A DNA stretch of 64,000 bases from Cyclobacteriaceae bacterium (GTDB taxonomy: Bacteria > Bacteroidota > Bacteroidia > Cytophagales > Cyclobacteriaceae), in the NCBI GenBank assembly GCA_016786495.1, contig JAEUUJ010000005.1:17685-81684 (forward strand), written 5' to 3'. A program made the translations under genes and the position numbers. The notes under the pieces were generated by a model, which had not been told where the DNA came from, made no database searches, and worked only from the letters and a program-made list of their open reading frames with translations. Positions within the stretch are counted from its first letter, which is position 1, and every line of letters starts with the position of its first letter. Positions 34,116 to 43,129 of this stretch are shown here, one piece after another.

Positions 34116-34529
34116 ATGGAACTGCATTACACCCTTACCGACAACGAGTTTGAACAACTGTTTGCCTCCGCTACGCTGGACCCTGCAGTTTTTTCGCATG
34201 AAGCGCATTTGCGGCTTGCCTGGATTCATTTGAACCGGTATGGCCTCGAAACAGCCATCCAAAACATTACGGGTCAGTTACGAAACTATACGCGGGGGGT
34301 TGGCGCGGCCGACAAGTACAACGAAACAGTAACAATCGCTGCTATTCACGCAGTCAATCACTTTAAAAAGAGATCTATCTGTACGGACTTTGCGAGCTTC
34401 ATTGCTCAGAACAGCCGTCTGAAAACCAATTTCAGAGACCTGATGAACGCGCATTACCAAACTGACATTTTTAAGTCCGCATCTGCGAAAGCAACTTACC
34501 TGGAACCCGAACTTTTGGCGTTCGATTAA
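34116..34529 (+). CDS. Conserved hypothetical protein with FSHEAHLRLAW motif
   Basis: A 137-residue helical protein. The striking blocks are FSHEAHLRLAWIHLNRYG and DKYNETVTIAAIHAVNHF, whose His, Glu and Asn residues could form a metal or active site. No signal peptide or membrane segment. I recall similar stand-alone proteins in many bacteria but know no function. Its stop overlaps the stop of the convergent ABC permease gene by 4 bases. Confidence 0.7.
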   Translation: MELHYTLTDNEFEQLFASATLDPAVFSHEAHLRLAWIHLNRYGLETAIQNITGQLRNYTRGVGAADKYNETVTIAAIHAVNHFKKRSICTDFASFIAQNSRLKTNFRDLMNAHYQTDIFKSASAKATYLEPELLAFD

Positions 34530-35329
34530 ATATCGGCTTTCTTGAGGCGGAGATAAGCGAGGTAATTAAAGATTACCGTCCAGCCTACAGCAATTGCCAC
34601 CGAACTAATTTTAATGTAATCCTGAATCTCCATAAACGCGTATCGATAAAACGGGAACGGTACGAGTCGGGTGATTGATTCCAACGGAAAGAAAGGAATC
34701 GCATCCGGGAAATAGTCATCCACGTTCAGCTTGATGATCAGTTCAAGCATGCTCGATAGTAACAGCAAAATGATGGTCAAGCCAGACCGTCTGATAAGAA
34801 TACCCAGCAACAAGGCAAACGAGAGGTATTCAAAAATTTCCAGAAAGTATGCGAGGTAAAACTCCATGTCGGTAAACACATACTTCCATTGGATTTCAGG
34901 GGTATAAATAAATCCGGTAATGAGTGCGATCACAAATATGAGTGCTACGCTCATCAGGCTTAGAAGAATGTTGAGCAGCATTTTAGAACCAATGAATTCC
35001 CAGCGGCTGAGCCCGTCAATAATGTTCTGGCGAATGGTGCGGTACGAATATTCGTTGGTGATTGAAATAACCACCATGATCCCCAGTAAAACTTTAAACA
35101 GGCCGCTCCACCACACGAGGTTTAGCCACACATCCGGAAAGTGATAAAGGGGGATACGATCAATGTTCAGCTCTTCGCCAAAACCATCGATAAAAGACGC
35201 AAGCCATTTCAAAAACTCCATACCACTGGCGGTAGAGAAGCCGATTGTAATAAAATATAATCCACACACTACCCAGAACGTCCGGTAGTCGCGCATCTTC
35301 TTAAGTTCTATTTTCAGCAGGTGCAGCAT
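34526..35329 (-). CDS. ABC-2 type transporter permease
   Basis: A 267-residue membrane protein with six helices: a first at about 18-38, then LFKVLLGIMVVISITNEYSY, ILLSLMSVALIFVIALITGF, YLSFALLLGILIRRSG and a final pair at the C-terminus. The N-terminal MLHLLKIELKKMRDYRTFWV and the TNEYSYRTIRQNIIDGLSR block are typical of ABC-2 permeases. It lies 5 bases after the ATPase gene. Cargo unknown. Confidence 0.9.
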   Translation of the reverse strand: MLHLLKIELKKMRDYRTFWVVCGLYFITIGFSTASGMEFLKWLASFIDGFGEELNIDRIPLYHFPDVWLNLVWWSGLFKVLLGIMVVISITNEYSYRTIRQNIIDGLSRWEFIGSKMLLNILLSLMSVALIFVIALITGFIYTPEIQWKYVFTDMEFYLAYFLEIFEYLSFALLLGILIRRSGLTIILLLLSSMLELIIKLNVDDYFPDAIPFFPLESITRLVPFPFYRYAFMEIQDYIKISSVAIAVGWTVIFNYLAYLRLKKADI

Positions 35330-35334
35330 GTCGG

Positions 35335-36240
35335 TTATTTTTGCGGGTTACTGGAAAGGATGTCAAGAAACTGTTGCTCGAGACTTTTCTTTTTCGTTAC
35401 GAGATGCGAAGCAACCACGTTCCGGTCGAACAAAAAACGGTTGAGGTCGTTACTGCGGAAGCCGTCACGCATGGACACACGATAGAAACCACTTTCTTTC
35501 GTGATGGTAGACGTTCCCGAAAACTCCATCAGGATTTCGTTCAGGTTGTCGACCTCTGCATTTACCTCAACAGTTTCCGTGCCGCGACCTACTTCATCAA
35601 CCGGACCCGTGTGGATCAGGTTACCGCGTTGCAGGATCGCAAAGTGCGTACATACTTTTTGTACTTCATCGAGCAGGTGACTGGCCAGGATGATTGTTTT
35701 TCCATTGGCGGCAATTTTCTTGATGATGTCACGAATCTCGGCAATCCCCATCGGGTCAAGTCCATTGGTGGGCTCGTCCAGAATCAGAACGGCTGGATCG
35801 TTCAACAATGCCGAAGCAATCGCCAGGCGCTGCTTCATCCCCAGCGAATACGTTTTGTATTTATGGTCCTTGCGTGCAGTGAGTTCAACCAATTCAAGCA
35901 CGTTCGGGATGTTCTCAACCGGACATTGCTTGATCATTGCATTTAACTCCAGATTTTTTTGCCCACTCAGGTAGGGATAAAAAATCGGGTGTTCGAGTAC
36001 CGCGCCAATCTTCTTTCGAACGTGATGCGTTGGCGTTTCTCCGAACCAGGTGAAGTTGCCAGCCGAAGGATTTACAACCCCCATGAGCATACCCAGCGTA
36101 GTGGTTTTACCGCTGCCATTCGGCCCCAGCATTCCAAATACCTGCCCGGTTTTTACCTCGAGCGCGAGATTGTTTACAGCGCGGATCCTGCCAAAGTCTT
36201 TGGTAAGTCCGTTAACAGAAAGTACAGTTTGCACAGGCAA
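35335..36240 (-). CDS. ABC transporter ATP-binding protein
   Basis: A 301-residue ATPase with Walker A GPNGSGKTTTLGMLMG, signature YSLGMKQRLAIASALL, Walker B AVLILDEPTNGLDP and switch His in ILASHLL. It partners the permease just downstream to form a two-gene exporter. The start is TTG 36240, with an in-frame GTG at 36234 as alternative; there is no ATG near the N-terminus. Confidence 0.93.
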   Translation of the reverse strand: MPVQTVLSVNGLTKDFGRIRAVNNLALEVKTGQVFGMLGPNGSGKTTTLGMLMGVVNPSAGNFTWFGETPTHHVRKKIGAVLEHPIFYPYLSGQKNLELNAMIKQCPVENIPNVLELVELTARKDHKYKTYSLGMKQRLAIASALLNDPAVLILDEPTNGLDPMGIAEIRDIIKKIAANGKTIILASHLLDEVQKVCTHFAILQRGNLIHTGPVDEVGRGTETVEVNAEVDNLNEILMEFSGTSTITKESGFYRVSMRDGFRSNDLNRFLFDRNVVASHLVTKKKSLEQQFLDILSSNPQK

Positions 36241-36286
36241 TGTGATTATAGATAATGAGTCGGGCGTGTGTTACGGGAATTACAGC

Positions 36287-36793
36287 TTAGTTGCCTTTAT
36301 TCATCAGGCTCTTGATTTTCTGGCCGATGTCGGAGCTGCTATCTACCGTTGAGAAAAGGCTGGTGATTTTATTCAGCGCCACTTTTCCGACAATATCCAT
36401 CACCAAAACATTCTCGCCATCATCAGCAGTAATCACTACACCTTTTGTATCGCCGTCTTTCTCTTTGATATACGCATTCAGGTTTTTTCCCTGAAACCGG
36501 GTGGTCAATATCTCTTCAAAGCTTTCTGCCTTATAAGAAGCAACCAGTTTTTTATACTGCTCCGCGCCAAAGTTCTTTTCGCGCTTACTCACCCACACAA
36601 CCTTCAGTTTTTCAATATCCTTAATCAGTTCATCAAAGGCCTTGTCACCTTTCTGGTTGATCATCCGAAGGGTATTGTTATACAGGAAAAACGTGTGTGA
36701 AGAATAGTTGCGATCAAGTTCGTTCGTGGTTTCCGTTTGAGCGAACGCGCAGAACGACAGCAGTAAGAATGCAAAAGCCAAAATATTTTTCAT
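36287..36793 (-). CDS. DUF4252 secreted protein (second of pair)
   Basis: A 168-residue protein with signal peptide MKNILAFAFLLLSFCAFAQ and a DUF4252 domain: MINQKGDKAFDELIKDIEKL, VWVSKREKNFGAEQYKKLV, and VMDIVGKVALNKITSL. The family is common behind ECF sigma factors in Bacteroidota and has no known activity. ATG 36793 is chosen at the signal peptide. An attenuator-like hairpin separates it from its paralogue at 36871. Confidence 0.85.
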   Translation of the reverse strand: MKNILAFAFLLLSFCAFAQTETTNELDRNYSSHTFFLYNNTLRMINQKGDKAFDELIKDIEKLKVVWVSKREKNFGAEQYKKLVASYKAESFEEILTTRFQGKNLNAYIKEKDGDTKGVVITADDGENVLVMDIVGKVALNKITSLFSTVDSSSDIGQKIKSLMNKGN

Positions 36794-36812
36794 AACGAGG
36801 GATTTAAAAAGT

Positions 36813-36849
36813 AAAACCTCATGCACCGGGTTGTCCGAAGCATGAGGTT
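36813..36849 (-). terminator. Hairpin between the two DUF4252 genes
   Basis: On the minus strand AACCTCATGC (36849-36840) pairs with GCATGAGGTT (36824-36815) around a 15-base loop, followed by TTTTACTTTTT. It is a probable terminator or attenuator inside the sigma-factor operon. Confidence 0.6.
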
Positions 36850-36870
36850 AATATACGCGGTGAGATCGAA

Positions 36871-37401
36871 TTAGTTCTTCTGCTCACCCATTTTCTCAAG
36901 CTTGTCGAGGCCGCCTACATTCATCTTACGGCCAATCTTGGAAATTTGTTTCAGGTCAATTTCACCAAACAGGCTGATGATCATGAATTCCGAGTTACTT
37001 CCAATCAGCATCACAAACTCACCAATTTTACCCGGGGCAGTTTCCTTGATGTAGAATTTCATGTCTTTGTCTTTGTCGCGAACCGACATAAGTTCGTCAT
37101 ATTTATTCTTGGTTACCACACTCAGTGCTTCGGTGTAATACGTGCGGGCACCGTTGGTCTTATCTTTTCCCAGAATGCGAAGCCCCTTCAGCTTCGAAAT
37201 TGCGTCAATAACCTCTTTGTCTTCCGCTGTGGTTGCTTCCATGTTGGTAAACAGACTGAACATTTTGCTGGAAATGGTTGCCTGTGTAGTGAACGACTCG
37301 TCTGTCGCATACTTGTCGAAAAACTTCGTAACCGCTTCGCCCTGCGCAAATGCTCCTGTCGCTGCGGTGATTAATGCCAATACTACGATTATCTTTTTCA
37401 T
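36871..37401 (-). CDS. DUF4252 secreted protein (first of pair)
   Basis: A 176-residue protein with signal peptide MKKIIVVLALITAATGAFAQ and a DUF4252 domain (ATISSKMFSLFTNMEATTAE, VIDAISKLKGLRILGKDKTN, FVMLIGSNSEFMIISLFGEI). It is similar in layout to its neighbour at 36287. It lies 23 bases after the anti-sigma-like gene and is likely part of the same operon, possibly a target of the sigma factor. Confidence 0.87.
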   Translation of the reverse strand: MKKIIVVLALITAATGAFAQGEAVTKFFDKYATDESFTTQATISSKMFSLFTNMEATTAEDKEVIDAISKLKGLRILGKDKTNGARTYYTEALSVVTKNKYDELMSVRDKDKDMKFYIKETAPGKIGEFVMLIGSNSEFMIISLFGEIDLKQISKIGRKMNVGGLDKLEKMGEQKN

Positions 37402-37424
37402 ACGGTTGTTATTTCAAATTCGGT

Positions 37425-37907
37425 TTATAAATTCTTTTTTTCTTTCACTTTATCTTCAGCTTCGTTCAGGACGTTGATTTTCTTTGCCTGCTCTTCTGCT
37501 GTACTGAATCCTTTTGAGATCATCATCAGCGCCTTTTTGGTTTCTTCCAGTGCCTTTTGCGGGTCCTCAATGGTTGCCATATCGGGCTTCTCCTGAATTT
37601 CCTGCTGCACGAAGAAGATAGCTGCTGCTACTACCGCAATTCCGGCTGCAATTTTGAGTGAGGTTTGCCACAAGCCGACCACCCTGCCTTTCGGTGCGAT
37701 TATCTTTTTGATAACCTCTTTTTCGAATTGTGCTCCGGTTGCTTTCTGCTTCTGCTCATCAAAATAACTGAACAGCTTCGCGGTGTCTTTAAACCGTTCC
37801 GGCACTTCGTGCGTGCGGAACCACTCGCGCAACCGCTCTTCCTCTTCCAGGGATGTTTCGCAATCCCAGTACTTTTTGATCAGCGTTTCGAGTTGACTAT
37901 AGTCCAT
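37425..37907 (-). CDS. Predicted membrane anti-sigma-like protein
   Basis: A 160-residue protein: a cytosolic N-terminal helical region (ETLIKKYWDCETSLEEEERL), a single membrane helix at about 85-105 (IAAGIAVVAAAIFFV) and a charged periplasmic tail of about 50 residues. It overlaps the 3' end of the ECF sigma gene by 11 bases. The order sigma then single-pass protein fits an anti-sigma factor, but no zinc-binding HxxxCxxC motif is present, so the call rests on topology and context. Confidence 0.65.
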   Translation of the reverse strand: MDYSQLETLIKKYWDCETSLEEEERLREWFRTHEVPERFKDTAKLFSYFDEQKQKATGAQFEKEVIKKIIAPKGRVVGLWQTSLKIAAGIAVVAAAIFFVQQEIQEKPDMATIEDPQKALEETKKALMMISKGFSTAEEQAKKINVLNEAEDKVKEKKNL

Positions 37908-38409
37908 ACGCGTTCATCTTCAATAACTTTTCCTTTACCGAGTTGCGGGCACGGAACAGGTTTACTTTCACCTGATTCATATCGATCTCCATGATCTCGC
38001 AAATCTCATTATACGTGTACCCTTCTACATCCCGAAGGTGAATTACCTGCCGTTGCTTTTCAGGCAGTGCTGCGATTAATTGACTTACGTGTTGCATACT
38101 TTCACCCAGTTCAGTTTTAACATCCGGTGTTTTATCTGAGCCCAGCACATGAAAGCTTTTCTCGAGTGATTCGGTCGCCTTTCGCTGGTTAGCCCGGAGC
38201 TTATCGAGCGAGAGGTTTTTCGTGATCCGCATGCACCATGCCTCCATATTTTCGATGGTATGCATCTGCTCCCGGCCATTCCAAACCCTGATCAAAACTT
38301 CCTGCACCACATCCTTCGCATCATCGTCATTACCCAGCATTCGCAGGGCAAACCGAAAAAGCTTGTTTTTAGCAGGTAAAACACGGTTTTGAAAAGCCTC
38401 GAGGTTCAT
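37897..38409 (-). CDS. ECF RNA polymerase sigma-70 factor
   Basis: A 170-residue sigma factor with region 2 (LFRFALRMLGNDDDAKDVVQ, EVLIRVWNG, MEAWCMRITKNLSLDKLRAN) and region 4 (ALPEKQRQVIHLRDVEGYTY, NEICEIMEIDMNQVKVNLFR). It directs polymerase to a stress or envelope regulon. It is the first gene of an operon with the anti-sigma-like gene and two DUF4252 genes. Its start codon overlaps that of the divergent sulfotransferase by two bases. Confidence 0.93.
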   Translation of the reverse strand: MNLEAFQNRVLPAKNKLFRFALRMLGNDDDAKDVVQEVLIRVWNGREQMHTIENMEAWCMRITKNLSLDKLRANQRKATESLEKSFHVLGSDKTPDVKTELGESMQHVSQLIAALPEKQRQVIHLRDVEGYTYNEICEIMEIDMNQVKVNLFRARNSVKEKLLKMNAYGL

Positions 38410-39394
38410 GTATTCAATTCCAATAAGCAGACGCCAGGCTGTCCCGATTGTTACACCGGAAAGAAAACTTTTTGATGCCTTTCATCGAAAATACGACCGG
38501 GGGCAGCGCAAGCGGCCTTATGTTTGGGAAAAATACAGATTCGTGGGTTATATCCGGAAAGTTCTCAAACTCCTGTCATCCAAATTACTACCGGGTCATG
38601 ACCCGTCCTTTATGATTATTGGGGCTCAGAAGGCTGGAACAACCTCGTTACATTATTATCTCGATCAACATCCCAAACTGGCGGGCTCTTACCCAAAAGA
38701 ACTCAACTATTTCTCGCGAGACATTTTACTGGGCAAGGACCTGAACTGGTACCGGCAACATTTTACATCGCTTACCAAGCCGGATGCCCTGTTCTTTGAA
38801 TCGACACCGAAATACATGAATCTTGAGCCGGTAGCACAGCAGATTGCGACCGCCTACCCTAACATGAAATTGATCATGATATTGCGTGAACCGATCGCAC
38901 GCGCCTATTCCGGATGGAACATGTACCGCAGCTATTCGGCCAAACAAGTCGCGCGAAAAACAGCCGACAGCACCGGGCACAACGTAAACCGCGTTTACCA
39001 GTACCTGTTTGACAAGCGTACCACGTTTCCTTCTTTCCGCGAAGTTGTGGACCTGGAGCTCGACTTTATTTCACGCGGCAGCGAAGACGGACCGTTCATT
39101 CTCCGGAAAGGTCTCTATGCAGATCAAATAAAAATGTATTACCGGTATTTCGATCCCGGCCAAATTCTTATTCTTGGATTCCGCGATCTGGTGAACAACC
39201 CGCAACAAAACTGCAACCGGGTACTGGAATTTTTAGGGGTAGCCGGTCCTCCGTGCAACTTCAACCCTGAACCCAAGAACAAGCGCGACTATTCTGATAA
39301 GATTGCGGACGATGACAAACGTATTCTGGAAGAATTCTATCGCGAACCCAATCGCCAGTTGAAGGAACTGTTGGGTATGGACCTGAACTGGTAA
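38408..39394 (+). CDS. Sulfotransferase family protein
   Basis: A 328-residue PAPS-dependent sulfotransferase of the heparan-sulfate type. The 5'-phosphosulfate loop is FMIIGAQKAGTTSLHYYLDQ, the 3'-phosphate site LREPIARAYSGWNMYRSYS, and there is a C-terminal YLGVAGP-like block (FLGVAGPPCNF). No signal peptide, so it acts in the cytoplasm, transferring sulfate to a glycan, lipid or small molecule. The ATG 38408 shares two bases with the divergent sigma start; a later in-frame GTG would still leave the domain intact. Confidence 0.87.
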   Translation: MYSIPISRRQAVPIVTPERKLFDAFHRKYDRGQRKRPYVWEKYRFVGYIRKVLKLLSSKLLPGHDPSFMIIGAQKAGTTSLHYYLDQHPKLAGSYPKELNYFSRDILLGKDLNWYRQHFTSLTKPDALFFESTPKYMNLEPVAQQIATAYPNMKLIMILREPIARAYSGWNMYRSYSAKQVARKTADSTGHNVNRVYQYLFDKRTTFPSFREVVDLELDFISRGSEDGPFILRKGLYADQIKMYYRYFDPGQILILGFRDLVNNPQQNCNRVLEFLGVAGPPCNFNPEPKNKRDYSDKIADDDKRILEEFYREPNRQLKELLGMDLNW

Positions 39395-42088
39395 CTACCG
39401 CTTGCGTTTTGACTTGACTTCCCGGATAAGGTTCGCCTCAACATTCTCCTTTACAACAGCAGCGTAGTTTCCGTTACCCAACTGCGCCAATCGCTCCAGC
39501 ACTTTACCGGAACCTGATCCGCTTCCAAAATTGAAGATGGTCAGGTAGATGTCTGCCTTTGCAAATTTCTTAATCAGTGCTTCTGTTTCTGGTGAGATCG
39601 GAAACTCGCCATCAGTTGCCAGCACAATCCGGTTGTTGCCGGCCCGAATGTAGTTTTCATCTGCCACTTCGTAAGCAAGCGCCAGCGCTGCGTTTCCATC
39701 GGTGGTACCCTTCGAATCAAGTTTATTGATTGCCTTCCTGATGGTTGTTTGTTCTTTAAAAGAAACCGGTTCAAGTAAAATCTTCGGTTTGCCAGAAAAA
39801 ACAACTACAGCCAATTCATCCTCTTCCCGCATCATATCGAGCAGTTGCAGCACAGATTGCTTTAACAGCGGAAGTTTATCCGCCCGGCTCATAGAACCTG
39901 AAACATCCAGCAACAACACCAGGTTGTTTGTAGCATACCCCTCCATGTTACGCGATAAGTCGGGGTTACGATCAAGCCAGATGGTATCGTGTTTCTCAAT
40001 ATAAATGGTATCCCGCGTGTTCGTATTCTTCGAATCATCCGTCACAGAAGAACCAGATTGTGGTGTGTAAACGGTTAATGGCGGGTTGTCAGGCGCTGGA
40101 TTACTCTGAACCGGAGGATTAGTTACGGTCGCCTGTCGGTTACCCCGTTCTAACATGAATAACTCTGGTTCGTAAATAGTTTGAAGCAGCGGCACGGGCG
40201 ACAGCTCGCAGAATTTGTTATAGTTCCTGACCACGTTATTGAACATGTACACGTAGTTATGATACGGGTGACTGTAACTCAGGGGCGACAAGGTTGAAGA
40301 TTTGAACTCAGGCTCCGTAAATTTTTTCGAGTCATTGGCCAGGTCTTCATACGGAGTGTACGGGCAATTCCCGTTATAGCGTCCCAGCTTTTCAATGCCT
40401 TTCAGGTTAGCATACTCATCCGAAATTACCGATCGAATCAGTGCCTGAATTTTTTCGGGATCAGGCTTTTGGGATGGGTCACCGGTGTAAAATAACGTTG
40501 CTTTCAAAAGTTCCTCCTTATCGGCATCAGCCAGGCGAAGCAAAGCCTTTCCTGACACATGCCATGAACTTGCCGGGTTCGATACCTTAAAACTTTCAAA
40601 AATACTCCTGACATCCGCGTACAGTATTTCCTTTCGGTCATGAAAAACATCCCAGATTGTTTTGAATCGAAGCACAAGCTCATCAAGATGTTTCAGGTTA
40701 TCACGTTCGTAGTTTTTCTGTTCGGTCTCCTGATCAAGCGCTATACTCAACTGATTCATTTCGATCATGATGCGGTTCAGTACTTCTGCCTGATCGTTCA
40801 ATGATTTTCGGTATCCTTCCGGAATCGATTTACTCTCTGCTACGGCTTTTTGCCCGTACGAGACAGGGATTTCAAAGTCTTTAAAATCAAATGTCAGACC
40901 GCCCTTGCCTTTAAACGATGTCAGATCGCGGTAGCCGGCAGTGCTTCCCCACAAATTGGCATACAATCGCTGCAAGTGATCGGTCTGTCGCACGCACTCA
41001 TTGATATAGTCGATGTAGTTTGAAAGCGCCTTAAAGGTTGCCGGAGAAATCGACCCGGCCTGAGGCTTAATCGACAATGTCGCATGCGCGATATCCTGAA
41101 ATGGCTGGATATCCGTCTGGATCGCTTTTACATCGTTACGAATGTCAAAGGCGGGCACGTACGTCATGGCCAGCAGGCCGGCATAGTTGTTATTCGCATA
41201 CCCGATAAATGTGTTGTAAAATGAAATCAACACTCCGTTGTAGAGGTTGATCAGTTCGAGATACACCCCGTTGCTATGTTCATCTGATTTTTGTGCTTCG
41301 TAGGTGTAACCATCCAGACCGTTTCGTTTCGTTTGCTGCAACATCACGAGGCCTTCTTCGAATGATGGAATCATGGAAGACGCAGGGTACTGGATACCGG
41401 CAGCGGCAATCTTCTTTTCAACAAGTTCCTGTGTTTCCAGAATATGACTTTTGAGCAGCTCAACCGGCCAGCCGGAATGAATCTTTGCGTTGAAATTGTA
41501 ATTCCATGAATTCAGTAAGATCATTTCATGTGCAATACGATCCTGCATCTGCCTGAGCGCAACAGCGTAAGGACCGGCTTTGGATGTTTGAAGTTTTGCG
41601 TACACACTCCGGACCGCATCATACAAACTGTTTCGCTTTGCCCGATACTCCGCAAACAGGCCCACCATCTGCACCATAATGTCCTCTCCCTTCTTATAAT
41701 CGTCTGTTTTGTAATCTTCCAGTTTGTGATACGTATCAAGTGCCTTAAGTTGCTGATCGATAGCCTCGGCTGATTTTCTAAGGGCAGCTAATTTTGCTTT
41801 CAACGTGGCGTCATCCGTACCCACCTTGCGCTGGAGAGCCGTTGTATAGTAATAATCCTCAAGCTGAAACGTATAGCTAAACCGGACGGGCTGCTTGTAT
41901 TTTGCCGTCCGGTAGCGTTGTAAATTATCGTAGTAGTCGCGGACGAGTGCAAACGATGCCCGGGCTTCTTCGCCCGACTTATTCATGTATTCAACGTAGC
42001 TGTTGAGTGCTTTTTGCTGGGAAGCCGTAATCTGGCCGTTTGTCAGCAATGGAATGAGCAATAGCGTTACGATAAGGCTTCTAACCAT
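39395..42088 (-). CDS. Large secreted protein with C-terminal vWA domain
   Basis: An 897-residue protein. A signal peptide (MVRSLIVTLLLIPLLTNGQ) is followed by about 640 residues of helical sequence without a known domain (tyrosine-rich blocks such as YRTAKYKQPVRFSYTFQLED), a proline/asparagine-rich linker, and a vWA domain from about residue 720 (NLVLLLDVSGSMSRADKLPL). The MIDAS is complete: DVSGS, the Thr of SKGTTDGN and the Asp of ATDGEF. This suits a metal-dependent adhesion or complex-assembly protein. Convergent with the sulfotransferase. Confidence 0.8.
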   Translation of the reverse strand: MVRSLIVTLLLIPLLTNGQITASQQKALNSYVEYMNKSGEEARASFALVRDYYDNLQRYRTAKYKQPVRFSYTFQLEDYYYTTALQRKVGTDDATLKAKLAALRKSAEAIDQQLKALDTYHKLEDYKTDDYKKGEDIMVQMVGLFAEYRAKRNSLYDAVRSVYAKLQTSKAGPYAVALRQMQDRIAHEMILLNSWNYNFNAKIHSGWPVELLKSHILETQELVEKKIAAAGIQYPASSMIPSFEEGLVMLQQTKRNGLDGYTYEAQKSDEHSNGVYLELINLYNGVLISFYNTFIGYANNNYAGLLAMTYVPAFDIRNDVKAIQTDIQPFQDIAHATLSIKPQAGSISPATFKALSNYIDYINECVRQTDHLQRLYANLWGSTAGYRDLTSFKGKGGLTFDFKDFEIPVSYGQKAVAESKSIPEGYRKSLNDQAEVLNRIMIEMNQLSIALDQETEQKNYERDNLKHLDELVLRFKTIWDVFHDRKEILYADVRSIFESFKVSNPASSWHVSGKALLRLADADKEELLKATLFYTGDPSQKPDPEKIQALIRSVISDEYANLKGIEKLGRYNGNCPYTPYEDLANDSKKFTEPEFKSSTLSPLSYSHPYHNYVYMFNNVVRNYNKFCELSPVPLLQTIYEPELFMLERGNRQATVTNPPVQSNPAPDNPPLTVYTPQSGSSVTDDSKNTNTRDTIYIEKHDTIWLDRNPDLSRNMEGYATNNLVLLLDVSGSMSRADKLPLLKQSVLQLLDMMREEDELAVVVFSGKPKILLEPVSFKEQTTIRKAINKLDSKGTTDGNAALALAYEVADENYIRAGNNRIVLATDGEFPISPETEALIKKFAKADIYLTIFNFGSGSGSGKVLERLAQLGNGNYAAVVKENVEANLIREVKSKRKR

Positions 42089-42139
42089 GTGTTAAACTTA
42101 CGTTTTTTAAGTTTTGATTGGAAGTAATAAATTAGAAGG

Positions 42140-42537
42140 GTGAAGCAGGATAAGGAACAAGATAAAATCATCGTATTCCGCGAGTATGAAAACTCAATAG
42201 ACGCTCACGTAGCCAAAACCAAACTGGACGCTTACGATGTACCGTGTTTTCTGACGCAGGAAAATCTCAACACCCTCATGGCTCAGAATCCGTTCCTCTT
42301 CCGGATTAAACTCCACATTTTTGAAAAAGATACGGTACAGGTCAGGAAGGTTCTTGACGAGCTTTTTGATTACGATTCGCCCATAACGTGTCCGCATTGC
42401 GGATCATCAGAAATCATCTATGCCGAAAGCAGAAAGGATTTAACAAAATTGCAGCCGTTGCCTTTTCAGTCCTGCTTCATTTGCCCATGAAAGCCAAAGA
42501 GGTACACCACTGCCTCGACTGCAAAACCGAGTTCTAA
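42140..42537 (+). pseudogene. DUF2007-type protein with C-terminal zinc ribbon, frameshifted
   Basis: The N-terminal DUF2007 domain (IVFREYENSIDAHVAKTKLD) reads from GTG 42140 through ITCPHCGSSEI, then runs into a premature TGA at 42488. The +2 frame continues KIAAVAFSVLLHLPMKAKEV and HHCLDCKTEF to TAA 42537, supplying the second half of the CxxC...CxxC zinc ribbon. The shift is explained by loss of one A in the AAAA run at 42445-42448. The intact protein would be about 132 residues with a short hydrophobic segment before the last cysteines. It is a recent mutation or an assembly error. Confidence 0.75.
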
Positions 42538-42622
42538 GATTTCATCAAATCTTAACATCTGCTGCCCGCCTAACGCTTGTTATCAATTGGGAGGTCTTTA
42601 TTTTCGTTGATAACCGAAGTTT

Positions 42623-43129
42623 ATGGGCGCAAAAATTATTGTCGGGGTAATGGGTCCGGGTGAAACGGCAACTCCCGAGCAAAACGAACGTGCATTTGAA
42701 TTGGGCGCAGCGATAGCCAAACAAGGCTGGGTGCTGCTAACGGGGGGTCGGGCATTCGGAGTCATGGAATCTTCTATGCGCGGAGCCTCCGCCCACAACG
42801 GGCTCACCATTGGCATTTTACCCGGTGATACCGGACAAGCGTCATCACCTTATGCACAAATCCGGATTGTAACCGGAATGGGCAGCGCCCGGAACAACAT
42901 CAATGTATTAACAAGTCATGTAATCGTGGTTTGCGGAATGGCCTCCGGCACCGCATCGGAGGTGGCACTGGCCCTAAGGGCCAACAAACGCGTGATCTTT
43001 TTGAACCAGGACGAACTCACCGTTGAATTCTTCAAAAAGCTGGGCACACACCGCGTGGTTGCTGTGGAGTCAGTGGATGAAGTCATTGAGCAAATCAACG
43101 ACTTCATTTCCCTGAAACAGATTGTTTGA
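42623..43129 (+). CDS. TIGR00725/LOG-like nucleotide-binding protein
   Basis: A 168-residue Rossmann-type protein of the SLOG superfamily, near TIGR00725 and YvdD. It starts AKIIVGVMGPGETATPEQNE and holds the phosphate-binding GWVLLTGGRAFGVMESSMRG stretch and the IGILPGD and GSARNNINVL blocks. The lysine-decarboxylase-like PGGxGTxxE motif is altered to MASGTASEVAL. Members may hydrolyse nucleoside monophosphates; the true role here is unknown. Convergent with the OmpA gene. Confidence 0.83.
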   Translation: MGAKIIVGVMGPGETATPEQNERAFELGAAIAKQGWVLLTGGRAFGVMESSMRGASAHNGLTIGILPGDTGQASSPYAQIRIVTGMGSARNNINVLTSHVIVVCGMASGTASEVALALRANKRVIFLNQDELTVEFFKKLGTHRVVAVESVDEVIEQINDFISLKQIV

